Shown here piece after piece: positions 44,053-52,661 of a stretch of DNA of 57,551 nt; positions within the stretch are counted from its first letter, which is position 1; each line of letters starts with the position of its first letter. The DNA comes from Bacteroidales bacterium. Lineage in GTDB: Bacteria; Bacteroidota; Bacteroidia; Bacteroidales; UBA932. The notes beneath the pieces were generated by a model, which searched no databases, was not told the origin of the DNA, and was given only the letters and a program-made list of their open reading frames with translations. The translations under genes and the position numbers were made by a program. Where the stretch lies: the NCBI GenBank assembly GCA_017560825.1, contig JAFZED010000065.1, positions 1-57,551 of the forward strand. Reading direction: 5' to 3'.

Positions 44053-44325
44053 TTATTTGTTCTTTGTGGATCGGTCCGGGCCATAGACAACGTCGCAGCC
44101 TCTGCAGTCAGTGCACGCTGAGGTGTCGCAGCTGCCTGCCCTGCCCTTTTTCTTCCACATCTTCATTTCGTCTTCCTTTGCGCAGATTATTCCTCTTTTT
44201 CTCAATTCTTTGTTCGCTCCCAGGTCGATTTCCGGGAACTGGCCGTCCTTTCGGAATATTATGTTAAAGCACAATCCGAAGACGCAAAGGCCGACAAGCA
44301 CAACAGCTGCAAGTAAGATCTCCAA
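44053..44325 (-). CDS. Small Cys-rich membrane-anchored protein
   Basis: A 90-residue protein with one N-terminal membrane segment (EILLAAVVLVGLCVFGLCFNI) and then a short charged region (FRKDGQFPEIDLGANKELRKRGI). The Cys-rich tail is SCDTSACTDCRGCDVVYG. The tail's four Cys in C-x5-C-x2-C-x2-C spacing suggest metal or Fe-S binding. Similar small proteins of unknown role occur in many Bacteroidota. The only plausible start is TTG at 44325, 12 bp after the prs stop; I find no better ATG. It lies between prs and der on the same strand. Confidence 0.75.
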   Translation of the reverse strand: MEILLAAVVLVGLCVFGLCFNIIFRKDGQFPEIDLGANKELRKRGIICAKEDEMKMWKKKGRAGSCDTSACTDCRGCDVVYGPDRSTKNK

Positions 44326-44337
44326 TGTCAGAATGTA

Positions 44338-45270
44338 TTAGTTGATGAAGCTTGAGCTGATCTCCTCGTAGTTGTACACCTTGCTGATGATGTCTGCAAA
44401 GATGTCTGTCATTGAGAGAACTGTGATCTTGCTCTTGTCCTTTGTAGGGTCGTCGCTGAGAGGAATAGTATCGGAAACGATCACTTCCTCAAGAGCTGAC
44501 TCTGCGATCCTGTCATATGCAGGGCCTGAGAATACAGGGTGAGTTGCGCAGGCGCGTACGCTGAGCGCTCCCATATCCTTAAGTACATTCGCTGCCTTTG
44601 CGAGTGTGCCGGCGGTGTCGATCATATCATCCACGATTACAACGTTCTTACCTGCAACATCGCCGATGGCTGTGATCGAGCCTACCACATTGGCCTTCTC
44701 ACGTGACTTGTGGCAGATGATCACAGGACACTCGAGGTATCTTGCATAGGCGTTCGCTCTCTTCGCGCCACCCATATCAGGTGCGGCGATGGCGAGGTTT
44801 TCGATGTTCATAGCCTTGAGGTAAGGGAGGAACACGGCGCTTGCGTAGATGTGGTCAACAGGGAAATCGAAGAATCCCTGGATCTGGTCAGCGTGGAGGT
44901 CGCAGGTCATAACGCGGTCGCATCCTGCTGCGTGAAGCATATTTGCAACAAGCTTCGCTCCGATTGAAACTCTTGGTTTGTCCTTGCGGTCCTGTCTTGC
45001 CCATCCGTAGTACGGCATAACAGCAATCACCTTGTGTGCTGAGGCTCTCTTGGCTGCGTCAGCCATAAGGAGAAGCTCAAAGAGGTTGTCTGTCGGAGGA
45101 CAGGTAGACTGTACGATGAATACAGTTGCTCCTCTGACACTCTCGTTGAATGACGGCTGGAATTCTCCGTCGCTGAATGTCAGTACATCAGATGCGCCAA
45201 GCTCCAGGTTGAGTGCCTTGGCTACCTTCACTGCAAAGTCCTTTGAAGCTCTGCAGGCGAAAAGTTTCAT
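44338..45270 (-). CDS. prs: Ribose-phosphate pyrophosphokinase
   Basis: A 310-residue PRPP synthetase (Class I). It makes PRPP from ribose-5-phosphate and ATP for nucleotides, His and Trp. It starts MKLFACRASKDFAVKVA. The flexible-loop motif YGWARQDRKDKPR is near 96-108, the conserved MTCDLHADQIQGFF near 129, and the PRPP-binding VVIVDDMIDTAGT near 220. Alternative in-frame ATG at 45288 would add six residues; the start at 45270 matches the usual N-terminus. It is the second gene in a run with engB upstream, 30 bp away. Confidence 0.96.
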   Translation of the reverse strand: MKLFACRASKDFAVKVAKALNLELGASDVLTFSDGEFQPSFNESVRGATVFIVQSTCPPTDNLFELLLMADAAKRASAHKVIAVMPYYGWARQDRKDKPRVSIGAKLVANMLHAAGCDRVMTCDLHADQIQGFFDFPVDHIYASAVFLPYLKAMNIENLAIAAPDMGGAKRANAYARYLECPVIICHKSREKANVVGSITAIGDVAGKNVVIVDDMIDTAGTLAKAANVLKDMGALSVRACATHPVFSGPAYDRIAESALEEVIVSDTIPLSDDPTKDKSKITVLSMTDIFADIISKVYNYEEISSSFIN

Positions 45271-45300
45271 TTTGTGTTCCTTGTGCATTGTATTGAGGAT

Positions 45301-45912
45301 TTAATTTTGTTCTTCTTTAAGTGTCTCGAGTACCGATCCTATGTAGTCAAGGATCTCTTCGCGTCCCATTCCGCTCTCTGATGAGCTGACGAATGTCGGA
45401 GGTAGCTCCTCCCAGAGTTCGAGGATCTGGTTCTTCATCTTCTCGATCTGCTGCTGGAGTGCCACAGGGCCGAATTTGTCACCCTTGGTGAAGATGATCG
45501 CAAACGGAATCTGGCTCTGTCCCAACTCGATGAGGAAGTCCATATCGATCTTTCCTATGTCGTGACGGCAGTCGATCAGGACAAAGAGCATCACCATCTC
45601 CTGCGAGAGGTTGATGTAGTTTCTGATGACCTGCTCGAGCTTCTGCTTTGCCGTGCCGGACATCTTTGCGTAGCCGTAGCCCGGGAGGTCCACCAGGTAC
45701 CACTCTCTGTTTATGAGGAAGTGGTTCACCAGTCTGGTCTTTCCAGGCTTGCTGGATGTCATAGCCAGCTTCTTGTTGCGGCACAGCATATTGATGAGGG
45801 AAGACTTGCCCACATTGGATCTTCCGATGAAGGCGAATTCAGGGAATTTCTGTTTCGGCTTCTCGGAGATTCTGGTGCTGCTGCCGGAGAATAGTGCTTC
45901 TGCGATCTTCAT
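45301..45912 (-). CDS. engB: Ribosome biogenesis GTPase EngB (YsxC/YihA)
   Basis: A 203-residue GTPase of the TrmE-Era-EngA-EngB family, acting in 50S assembly. G1 is FIGRSNVGKSSLINML (residues 28-43), G2 near SKPGKTRLVNHF, G3 VDLPGYGYAKM (about 74-84), G4 FTKGDKFG and the SSSESGMGREEIL segment near the end. Length is standard. It leads the minus-strand run engB-prs-small gene-der, with a TATCTTTG box 28 bp upstream. Confidence 0.95.
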   Translation of the reverse strand: MKIAEALFSGSSTRISEKPKQKFPEFAFIGRSNVGKSSLINMLCRNKKLAMTSSKPGKTRLVNHFLINREWYLVDLPGYGYAKMSGTAKQKLEQVIRNYINLSQEMVMLFVLIDCRHDIGKIDMDFLIELGQSQIPFAIIFTKGDKFGPVALQQQIEKMKNQILELWEELPPTFVSSSESGMGREEILDYIGSVLETLKEEQN

Positions 45913-45939
45913 TATATTCGGTTACTCGATAACAGTCGG

Positions 45940-45947
45940 CAAAGATA
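45940..45947 (-). promoter_or_regulatory. -7 box of the engB operon
   Basis: TATCTTTG on the minus strand is an exact match to TAnnTTTG, 28 bp upstream of the engB start. I see no clear TTTG at the -33 position. Confidence 0.55.
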
Positions 45948-46000
45948 TAAATTTTATTTATATTTCTTGTGAAAGATAGTGCCTATATGGGAAATTTTGC

Positions 46001-46008
46001 TAAATTTG
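46001..46008 (+). promoter_or_regulatory. -7 box of xseA
   Basis: TAAATTTG matches TAnnTTTG and lies 22 bp upstream of the chosen xseA start. No clear -33 element is visible. The box supports the start at 46030 rather than one at 45979. Confidence 0.5.
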
Positions 46009-46029
46009 TTGCGCTTCAATGAAAAGAGT

Positions 46030-47139
46030 ATGGAAAAAGAATTTATTGATCTTTTTGAGCTGCAGACAAGGATGAAGGTGGGGGTGGAATCTCTTTTCCC
46101 GACGCAACTCTGGCTCAAGGCAGAGGTGAGTGCCGTCAAGGCCCGTTCCGGAGGCCACTGCTATCTCGAACTGTCCCAGAGTGATGCCAGCGGACTTGTC
46201 GCAAAGGCAAGTGCCATCATCTGGTCTTCCAAGTACAGGATCCTGGCTCCTTATTTCGAGTCGGTGACAGGTTCTCCGATAGAGGTCGGTATGGTCATTC
46301 TGGTCCGTGTGCAGGCCAACTACAGTCAGCTGTACGGTTTTTCCCTGATAATAACAGACATAGACCCTGAGTACTCCCTCGGTGTGAAGGAGCTCGAAAG
46401 GCAGAGGACCATAGACCGCCTTAACAATGAGGGACTTATGGACCTTCAGAAAGGGCTTTCGATCCCGGAGCTGCCTTATCGTTTTGCAGTCATATCGGCT
46501 GAGGATGCGGCCGGCTACCGCGATTTCATACGTCATATCGAAGGAAATCCCTATGGATTCCAGGTCCAGACCGTACTTTTTCCTGCCCTTATGCAGGGCG
46601 CGGACTGCCCGTCGTCGATAATTGCCGCCCTTGATGCGGTCTATGAGGATTCCGTCGGTTTCGACGCGGTCCTCATTCTTCGTGGTGGCGGTTCGAAGCT
46701 GGATCTGGCCGCTTTCGACGACTATTCTCTGGCCGCTGCGATAGCGCAGTTCCCCGTGCCTGTCCTCACTGCGATAGGCCACGACCAGGATCATCACGTG
46801 GCCGATATGGTCGCTCACGAATATGTCAAGACCCCTACCGCCCTCGCGGATTACATACTTTCGATATATGAGGACGAGGATGCCCGCATATCCTCTTTCC
46901 ATATGCGGTTGAAAATGGCCTTCTCGATGAAGATCGCCGCAATGGAATCGACCCTGCAGGTGCTTCAGACAAGGATAAAGGCCTCCGACCCGAGAAAGAT
47001 CGTGGAGAGGGGTTTTGCCCTTGTGCTCGATGATGCGGGAGTCGTTGTGAAGGGCGTCAGCGGAAGGACGAAGGGAGACAAGGTGTCCCTGATGTTCCCT
47101 GACGGAACAATGAACTGCATAGTGGATGATATAAAGTAA
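46030..47139 (+). CDS. xseA: Exodeoxyribonuclease VII large subunit
   Basis: A 369-residue XseA. The N-terminal OB fold has TQLWLKAEVSAVKARSGGHCYLEL and VGMVILVRVQANYSQLYGFSL. The nuclease domain has RFAVISAEDAAGYRDF (about 146-161), the catalytic segment AVLILRGGGSKLDLAAFDDYSLAAAIAQ (about 210-240) and TAIGHDQDHHVADMVAHEYVKTPTALADYI. The C-terminal coiled region is shorter than in most XseA proteins of 400-450 residues, as is common in Bacteroidota. The open frame extends to 45979, but the ATG at 46030 aligns best. xseB starts 6 bp after the stop. Confidence 0.92.
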   Translation: MEKEFIDLFELQTRMKVGVESLFPTQLWLKAEVSAVKARSGGHCYLELSQSDASGLVAKASAIIWSSKYRILAPYFESVTGSPIEVGMVILVRVQANYSQLYGFSLIITDIDPEYSLGVKELERQRTIDRLNNEGLMDLQKGLSIPELPYRFAVISAEDAAGYRDFIRHIEGNPYGFQVQTVLFPALMQGADCPSSIIAALDAVYEDSVGFDAVLILRGGGSKLDLAAFDDYSLAAAIAQFPVPVLTAIGHDQDHHVADMVAHEYVKTPTALADYILSIYEDEDARISSFHMRLKMAFSMKIAAMESTLQVLQTRIKASDPRKIVERGFALVLDDAGVVVKGVSGRTKGDKVSLMFPDGTMNCIVDDIK

Positions 47140-47145
47140 TTTATT

Positions 47146-47337
47146 ATGGAAGAGAGATTTGATTATGCAAAGGCTGTAGAGGAGCTCGAGGCGATAGCTC
47201 AGAAGGTCGAGGACCCTCAGACGGGAATAGATGATATAGACAAATATATCTTAAGGACGGAAGAGCTCATAAAGGCCTGTCGTGCGTACCTGAGAGGAGC
47301 GCGCGAGAGGCTCGAAGAAATGGATACAAATATTTAA
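47146..47337 (+). CDS. xseB: Exodeoxyribonuclease VII small subunit
   Basis: This 63-residue protein is the partner subunit of exonuclease VII. It reads FDYAKAVEELEAIAQKVEDP, then IDDIDKYILRTEELIKACR, a two-helix hairpin typical of XseB. Several small subunits bind the coiled region of XseA. Its start is 6 bp after xseA, and the branching-enzyme gene follows 15 bp later on the same strand, so transcription probably continues into the glycogen genes. Confidence 0.92.
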   Translation: MEERFDYAKAVEELEAIAQKVEDPQTGIDDIDKYILRTEELIKACRAYLRGARERLEEMDTNI

Positions 47338-47352
47338 AAATCAATATAATAT

Positions 47353-49365
47353 ATGTGCGCAAAGAAGAAAATGATATACGACACTGACAAGTGGCTCAAG
47401 CCATATAAGGATGTGATCGACAGAAGGCACAAGATGATCCTCGAGATGAAGGAGAGGATGTCTGTGGACGGAAAGCTGTGCAATGGTATGAACAATCATA
47501 TGTTCTATGGAATGCACAGGGACGGAAACGGCGGATGGGTGTTCCGCGAGTGGGCTCCCAATGCCACAAAAATCTATCTGATCGGTGACTTCAACAACTG
47601 GAAACGCACTGAAGCCTATGCCCTCAAGCCTATAGGAGGCGGAAACTGGGAGATCAGACTCAGCGATATGTTCCTGAGCCACGGCACTCTGTACAAACTC
47701 TTCATCGAGTGGCCTGGCGGAGGCGGGGAGAGACTTCCTGCGTACCTGAACAGGGCTGTACAGGACCCTGTCACAAAGCAGTTCTGCGCACAGGTGTGGG
47801 AGCCTCTGAAGCCATATGAGTGGAGAGGAAAGAAGCCTGGCAAGAGGGCTAATCCTCTTATATATGAGTGCCATATCGGTATGGCTGCTGAGGAAGAGAA
47901 GGTGGGAACATTTGAGGAGTTCCGTCTGAATGTGCTTCCTAAGGTGGCCGAACTTGGTTATGACACCCTTCAGATTATGGCCCTTCAGGAGCATCCTTAC
48001 TATGGATCGTTCGGCTATCAGGTGGCCAACTTCTATGCCCTCAGCTCACGTTTCGGTACGCCGGAGGAGTTCAAGGCCCTTGTGGACGATGCACACGACC
48101 TCGGAATAGCCGTAGTTATGGACATCGTGCACTCGCATTCGGTTGACAATGAGGCGGAAGGCCTCGGGCTCTTCGACGGAAAGGAGACTCTGTACTTCTA
48201 TGACGGATGGCAGGGACATCACCCTGCGTGGGGCTCGAGATGCTTTGACTATGGCAAGGACGAGACAAAATATTTCCTTCTTTCCAACTGCAAGTACTGG
48301 ATGGAGGAGTACCACATCGACGGATTCCGCTTCGACGGTGTGACTTCTATGCTTTATTGGGACCACGGTCTGGAGAAGGCTTTTGTCGGCTATGAGAACT
48401 ACTTCAACCAGGGAGTGGATGACAACGCGATCGCTTACCTTGCCCTTGCAAACATCCTTATCCACGAGATGAACGAGGATGCATTCACGATTGCTGAGGA
48501 TGTGAGCGGAATGGCCGGCCTCGCGGCTCCGATCGAGAAAGGCGGCGTGGGCTTCGACTTCAGAATGAGTATGGGAGTCGCTGACAACTGGATCAAATGG
48601 ATCAAGGAACTTGCGGACCAGGACTGGAGTGTAGGCGAGATCTGGTGGCAGCTTACCAACAAGAGAGAGGACGAGAAGACAATCAGCTATGCAGAGTGCC
48701 ACGACCAGGCTATGGTGGGAGACAAGACCATCGCCTTCCGTCTTATGGATGCCGAGATGTACACATCGATGAACAAGGAGTCCCAGTCTCCTGTTGTGGA
48801 CAGAGGTATTGCCCTTCATAAGATGATCCGTCTTGTGACTATGGCTACCTGCGGCGACGGCTACCTTACCTTTATGGGTAATGAGTTCGGCCATCCGGAA
48901 TGGATCGACTTCCCTCGTGAAGGAAACGGATGGTCTTACAAGCACGCCAGAAGACAGTGGTCTTTGGCAGAGCCGGACTATCTGAGATATAAATATTTGA
49001 GAAATTTTGACCGCGCAATGATAACTCTGGCGCGTCAGGAAGCCGTTCTTGGTGAGAAGCCGGAACTTTTTGTGCAGGATGAAGAGAAAAAGATACTTAT
49101 TTTCAAAAGAAAAAATTGTATCTTTGCGCTCAATTTTAACCCCACCTCCTCATTTGCCGATTACGGCTTCGCCGCTCCGGCAGGAAAATATGAGGCGGTA
49201 CTCAACACGGACGAAAACGAATTTGACGGCTTCTCCAGACTCAAAACTGGAGAGGTGCATTTTAGTATACCGTCCAAGAGTGAGAACGGCAACGGAAAAT
49301 ACGACCATTCACTGTCGCTCTATCTGCCGAGCAGATGCGCAGTGGTGCTGAAGAAGATTGATTAG
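47353..49365 (+). CDS. glgB: 1,4-alpha-glucan branching enzyme (GH13)
   Basis: A 670-residue GH13 branching enzyme that adds alpha-1,6 branches to glycogen. A CBM48 domain (about 50-160; GGWVFREWAPNATKIYLIGD, FNNWKR) precedes the barrel. Catalytic residues are nucleophile Asp328 (DGFRFDGV), acid/base Glu382 (TIAEDVSG) and Asp451 (YAECHDQ). The C-terminal beta domain ends with SLYLPSRCAVVLKK. The sequence style (for example HGTLYKLFIEW, then MALQEHPYYGSFGYQVANFY) resembles eukaryotic GBE1 rather than the proteobacterial enzyme, as in other Bacteroidota. It is the first of five glycogen genes in a row. Confidence 0.95.
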   Translation: MCAKKKMIYDTDKWLKPYKDVIDRRHKMILEMKERMSVDGKLCNGMNNHMFYGMHRDGNGGWVFREWAPNATKIYLIGDFNNWKRTEAYALKPIGGGNWEIRLSDMFLSHGTLYKLFIEWPGGGGERLPAYLNRAVQDPVTKQFCAQVWEPLKPYEWRGKKPGKRANPLIYECHIGMAAEEEKVGTFEEFRLNVLPKVAELGYDTLQIMALQEHPYYGSFGYQVANFYALSSRFGTPEEFKALVDDAHDLGIAVVMDIVHSHSVDNEAEGLGLFDGKETLYFYDGWQGHHPAWGSRCFDYGKDETKYFLLSNCKYWMEEYHIDGFRFDGVTSMLYWDHGLEKAFVGYENYFNQGVDDNAIAYLALANILIHEMNEDAFTIAEDVSGMAGLAAPIEKGGVGFDFRMSMGVADNWIKWIKELADQDWSVGEIWWQLTNKREDEKTISYAECHDQAMVGDKTIAFRLMDAEMYTSMNKESQSPVVDRGIALHKMIRLVTMATCGDGYLTFMGNEFGHPEWIDFPREGNGWSYKHARRQWSLAEPDYLRYKYLRNFDRAMITLARQEAVLGEKPELFVQDEEKKILIFKRKNCIFALNFNPTSSFADYGFAAPAGKYEAVLNTDENEFDGFSRLKTGEVHFSIPSKSENGNGKYDHSLSLYLPSRCAVVLKKID

Positions 49366-49389
49366 AAATAACTTAAACACATATTAAAT

Positions 49390-51318
49390 ATGGCTTTTCT
49401 GAAATTCAACAAGTCCGAACTGGTCAACCTCGAGTACTCGCTCAAGCGTGAGCTGATCGCCTCGAACGAGTCCGGTGCGTACTGCAACACATCCATTGTG
49501 ACCTGCAATACGAGAAAGTACCACGGACTGCTTGCAGTGCCTGTAGAGGAGCTGGGCGGCGGAAAGTATATGCTGCTTTCTTCGCTTGACGAGAGCCTCG
49601 TGATGGGTGGCAAACAGTTCAACCTCGGTATTCACTGCTATGGTGATGTATATGAGCCGAAAGGACATAAGTACATCATCGACTTTGATGCCGATCCGGT
49701 GCCGGTTATCACTTATAAGATTGGTGGTATCATATTCACCAAGACTATCGTGATGGTTCCTGACAACGATCAGGTGCTCATCAAGTACGAACTCATCCAG
49801 GCTCCAGCCAAGGTTTCCCTCGTGCTCAAGCCATTCCTTGCTTTCAGAAGCATTCACGGCCTGACTCATCAGAATCCTGAGGCTTACACCGGCTATGATG
49901 AGCTTGACGGTGGAGTTTCGTTCCGCCTCTATGACGGTTTCCCTAACCTCCATCTTCAGACTTCAGCTCAGGCTGCATTCAAGTATCAGCCATATTGGTA
50001 TAATGGCGTGACTTATTCGGACGAGTACCGTCGCGGATTCGACTGCCGTGAGGATCTCTTCGTTCCTGGTTCTTTCTCTCTTGATATGAAACAGGGCGAT
50101 TCGGTTGTATTCTCAGCTTCAGTGTCTGAAATCAACCCAAGAGGTCTCAAGAGAAAGTTCACAGACATTCTTAAGAAGACTGACCCTATCGAGACTCACT
50201 TCGATCTTCTCGTGCAGAATGCAGAGATGTTCAAGTGCCACAACGGTGACAGGGCTCAGATCAATGCAGGTTACTCTTGGCTCGAGACAGGTCTTCTTCG
50301 TGAGACCATTGTTTCACTCCCTGGACTTACACTTTACGCAAACGGTGACTGCGCTGAGTTCGAGAAGATCCTCGACACCCTCATCGCTGATGAGCAGGAG
50401 CGCCTTTTCCATCGTACGACACAGTGTGAGGCACCTCTCAGACTTACAGAGACAATCCAGCAGTACATCCGTTTCAGCGGAAAGGAAAGACAGATCTGGA
50501 AGAAGTACGGCGAGACCCTCAAGGGTATCATCGAGAGCTATGCTCCAGGCCGCAGAAAAGAGATCGCAATGCATCCTAACGGCCTTCTTTGGGCTCAGAT
50601 GGACGGCGTAGCGCTTTCTTGGATGAACGCGTACGTGTACGGCCGTCCTGTTACAGAAAGAGCAGGTTATCAGGTCGAGACCAACGCATTCTGGTACAAC
50701 GCACTCTGCTTTGCAATCGATATGGAGAACAAGTACGGTCCTAAGACAAGTGACTTCGTGCAGAAGTGGTCTCCTGTCCGTGACCTCGTGAAGCAGAACT
50801 TCCAGCCTACATTCTGGAGACCTGACTGGGGTTATCTCGTAGACTATGTAGGAAATGGCCCTCAGGACCAGGCGGTAAGACCAAACATCCTCTTCCCGAT
50901 CTATCTTGAGTATTGTCCGGTTGAGGACGAGGTGGTTTCAGAAGTTGTTATGACAATCAACGATGAGCTCGTTACAAAACGCGGACTCAGATCGCTCTCA
51001 CCAAGAAATGAGGCTTACAGAGGTGTGTACGAGGGCTCGCAGATCGACCGTGACCTTGCATACCATCAGGGATGTGCATTCCCTGCACTTCTTGCCCCTT
51101 ACATCGACGTGTGTTTCAGAATGATGGGCGAGACATTCTACAACAGGGCCAAGTACCTTGTTGAGGGATTCTTCGAGGACATCAGCAAGCACGGTGTAGG
51201 TGCGTTCTCAGAGCTTTACGACGGCGATCCACCGCACGAGCCGCACGGAGCCATCGCTTCAGCAATGAGCACAGCAGCACTTTTGAGAATAGTATATATT
51301 ATGAATCAGTATAAATAA
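49390..51318 (+). CDS. Glycogen debranching enzyme (amylo-alpha-1,6-glucosidase type)
   Basis: A 642-residue protein with a GDE N-terminal domain (residues 1-260; YSLKRELIASNESGAYCNTS, NTRKYHGLLAVP) and a GH133-like (alpha/alpha)6 barrel (about 285-640). Landmarks are AGYSWLETGLLRETIVSLPGL near 300, GLLWAQMDGVALSWMNAYV near 395-415, VETNAFWYNALCFA near 425 and the late YHQGCAFPALLAPYI. It removes alpha-1,6 branches left after phosphorylase action. It sits between the branching enzyme and a GT4 gene with gaps of 24 and 14 bp, so synthesis and breakdown genes share a transcript. Confidence 0.92.
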   Translation: MAFLKFNKSELVNLEYSLKRELIASNESGAYCNTSIVTCNTRKYHGLLAVPVEELGGGKYMLLSSLDESLVMGGKQFNLGIHCYGDVYEPKGHKYIIDFDADPVPVITYKIGGIIFTKTIVMVPDNDQVLIKYELIQAPAKVSLVLKPFLAFRSIHGLTHQNPEAYTGYDELDGGVSFRLYDGFPNLHLQTSAQAAFKYQPYWYNGVTYSDEYRRGFDCREDLFVPGSFSLDMKQGDSVVFSASVSEINPRGLKRKFTDILKKTDPIETHFDLLVQNAEMFKCHNGDRAQINAGYSWLETGLLRETIVSLPGLTLYANGDCAEFEKILDTLIADEQERLFHRTTQCEAPLRLTETIQQYIRFSGKERQIWKKYGETLKGIIESYAPGRRKEIAMHPNGLLWAQMDGVALSWMNAYVYGRPVTERAGYQVETNAFWYNALCFAIDMENKYGPKTSDFVQKWSPVRDLVKQNFQPTFWRPDWGYLVDYVGNGPQDQAVRPNILFPIYLEYCPVEDEVVSEVVMTINDELVTKRGLRSLSPRNEAYRGVYEGSQIDRDLAYHQGCAFPALLAPYIDVCFRMMGETFYNRAKYLVEGFFEDISKHGVGAFSELYDGDPPHEPHGAIASAMSTAALLRIVYIMNQYK

Positions 51319-51332
51319 GAGAGGAGGAGATT

Positions 51333-52631
51333 ATGAGAGTTTTGATGTTCGGATGGGAGTTCCCTCCTCATATCGCAGGAGGTCTCGGAACAGCCTGCTA
51401 TGGTATGACCAAAGGTCTTGCCTATAATGACGTGGATGTTCTTTTCGTTATGCCTTCAGCTTCGGGTGACGAGGATGAGAGCGCGGTAAAGATCATCAAC
51501 GCAAGTGATGTGGCCATCGACACTGTAAGCGCAACCGTGGATGAGTTCCTCGGAAAGGTGCAGTTCGTGCACATCGGAAGCAATATGATCCCTTATGTTG
51601 ACCCTCAGGACTTCACCACTATGGTTGAGGAGGAGCGCAAGAGACAGATCAAGGGTTTCCGTGTACAGTATGGCCAGAAGTACAAATTCTCTGGAAAGTA
51701 CGGTGCAAACCTTATGGAAGAGGTTGCACGTTACGCTATGGTCGGCGCGACTATCGCAATGCAGTACAAGGACCAGTTCGACGTGATCCACGCACACGAC
51801 TGGCTTACTTACCTTGCAGGTATTGCAGCAAAGCAGCTGACCGGCAAGCCGCTCGTAGTGCATATGCACGCTACATCATATGACCGTGCAAGCGACGATC
51901 AGGTCGATACACGCGTTGTAGACCTTGAGACAAAGGGTATGATGGCAGCCGACAAGGTGATGGCTGTGAGTGAGCTTACAAGAAACATCTGTATCAACAG
52001 ATATGGAATCGATCCTGCAAAGGTTGTGGCAGTGCACAATGCAGTTGACTTCACCGGACGCGAGAAGATCGAGGTAGAGAGAAACGTAAAGGAGAAAGTC
52101 GTTACTTTCCTTGGCCGTGTAACCTACCAGAAGGGTCCTGAGTACTTCATCGAGGCGGCAGCTAAAGTCCTCAAGAGATGCAAGAACGTGCGTTTCGTGA
52201 TGGCAGGTAGCGGCGATATGCTCAACAGATGTATCCGCCACGTCGCACGTCTTGGAATTTCAGACCGTTTCCACTTTACAGGCTTCCTCCGCGGTAAGGA
52301 GGTTCACAAGATGTTCGCTTTGTCTGATGTGTATGTAATGCCGTCAATCTCAGAGCCTTTCGGTATTTCACCGCTCGAGGCTATGCAGACAAATGTGCCT
52401 TCAATCATCTCAAAGCAGTCAGGTTGTGCCGAGATCCTCAAGTACGCCCTCAAGGTGGACTTCTGGGATGTGGACGCTATGTCTGACGTAATCTACGGTC
52501 TGCTCCAGTATCCGGCTATCGCTTCCCTCGCTGCACGTTGCGGTTATGAGGAGGTGAACAGCATCAAGTGGAACGATGTGGCAGCCAAGATCAAGGGTAT
52601 TTATCAGGAAGTGATCGACGCTTCAAAGTAA
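51333..52631 (+). CDS. GT4 glycosyltransferase, glycogen-synthase-like
   Basis: A 432-residue GT-B fold transferase of family GT4. It opens MRVLMFGWEFPPHIAGGLGT, where K/G-G-L-G is the donor-binding loop. A basic stretch follows, with IHAHDWLTYLAGIAAKQLTGKPLVVHMHAT near 155-185. The C-terminal domain has VVTFLGRVTYQKGPEYFIEAAA (about 250) and the E-x7-E motif in PSISEPFGISPLEAMQ (about 335). Its position among glycogen genes suggests alpha-glucan elongation or priming. The next gene but one encodes a separate GT3-type synthase, so the two may have different roles. Confidence 0.88.
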   Translation: MRVLMFGWEFPPHIAGGLGTACYGMTKGLAYNDVDVLFVMPSASGDEDESAVKIINASDVAIDTVSATVDEFLGKVQFVHIGSNMIPYVDPQDFTTMVEEERKRQIKGFRVQYGQKYKFSGKYGANLMEEVARYAMVGATIAMQYKDQFDVIHAHDWLTYLAGIAAKQLTGKPLVVHMHATSYDRASDDQVDTRVVDLETKGMMAADKVMAVSELTRNICINRYGIDPAKVVAVHNAVDFTGREKIEVERNVKEKVVTFLGRVTYQKGPEYFIEAAAKVLKRCKNVRFVMAGSGDMLNRCIRHVARLGISDRFHFTGFLRGKEVHKMFALSDVYVMPSISEPFGISPLEAMQTNVPSIISKQSGCAEILKYALKVDFWDVDAMSDVIYGLLQYPAIASLAARCGYEEVNSIKWNDVAAKIKGIYQEVIDASK

Positions 52632-52661
52632 CAGGAAAAAGAATAAAATAAAAGATATATT

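Noticed and set aside
46000-46902. Long minus-strand open frame of 300 codons
   Set aside because: It is antisense to xseA and lacks any motif of a real protein.
48046-48945. Long minus-strand open frame of 299 codons
   Set aside because: It lies opposite the branching enzyme's catalytic region and has no supporting motif or start context.
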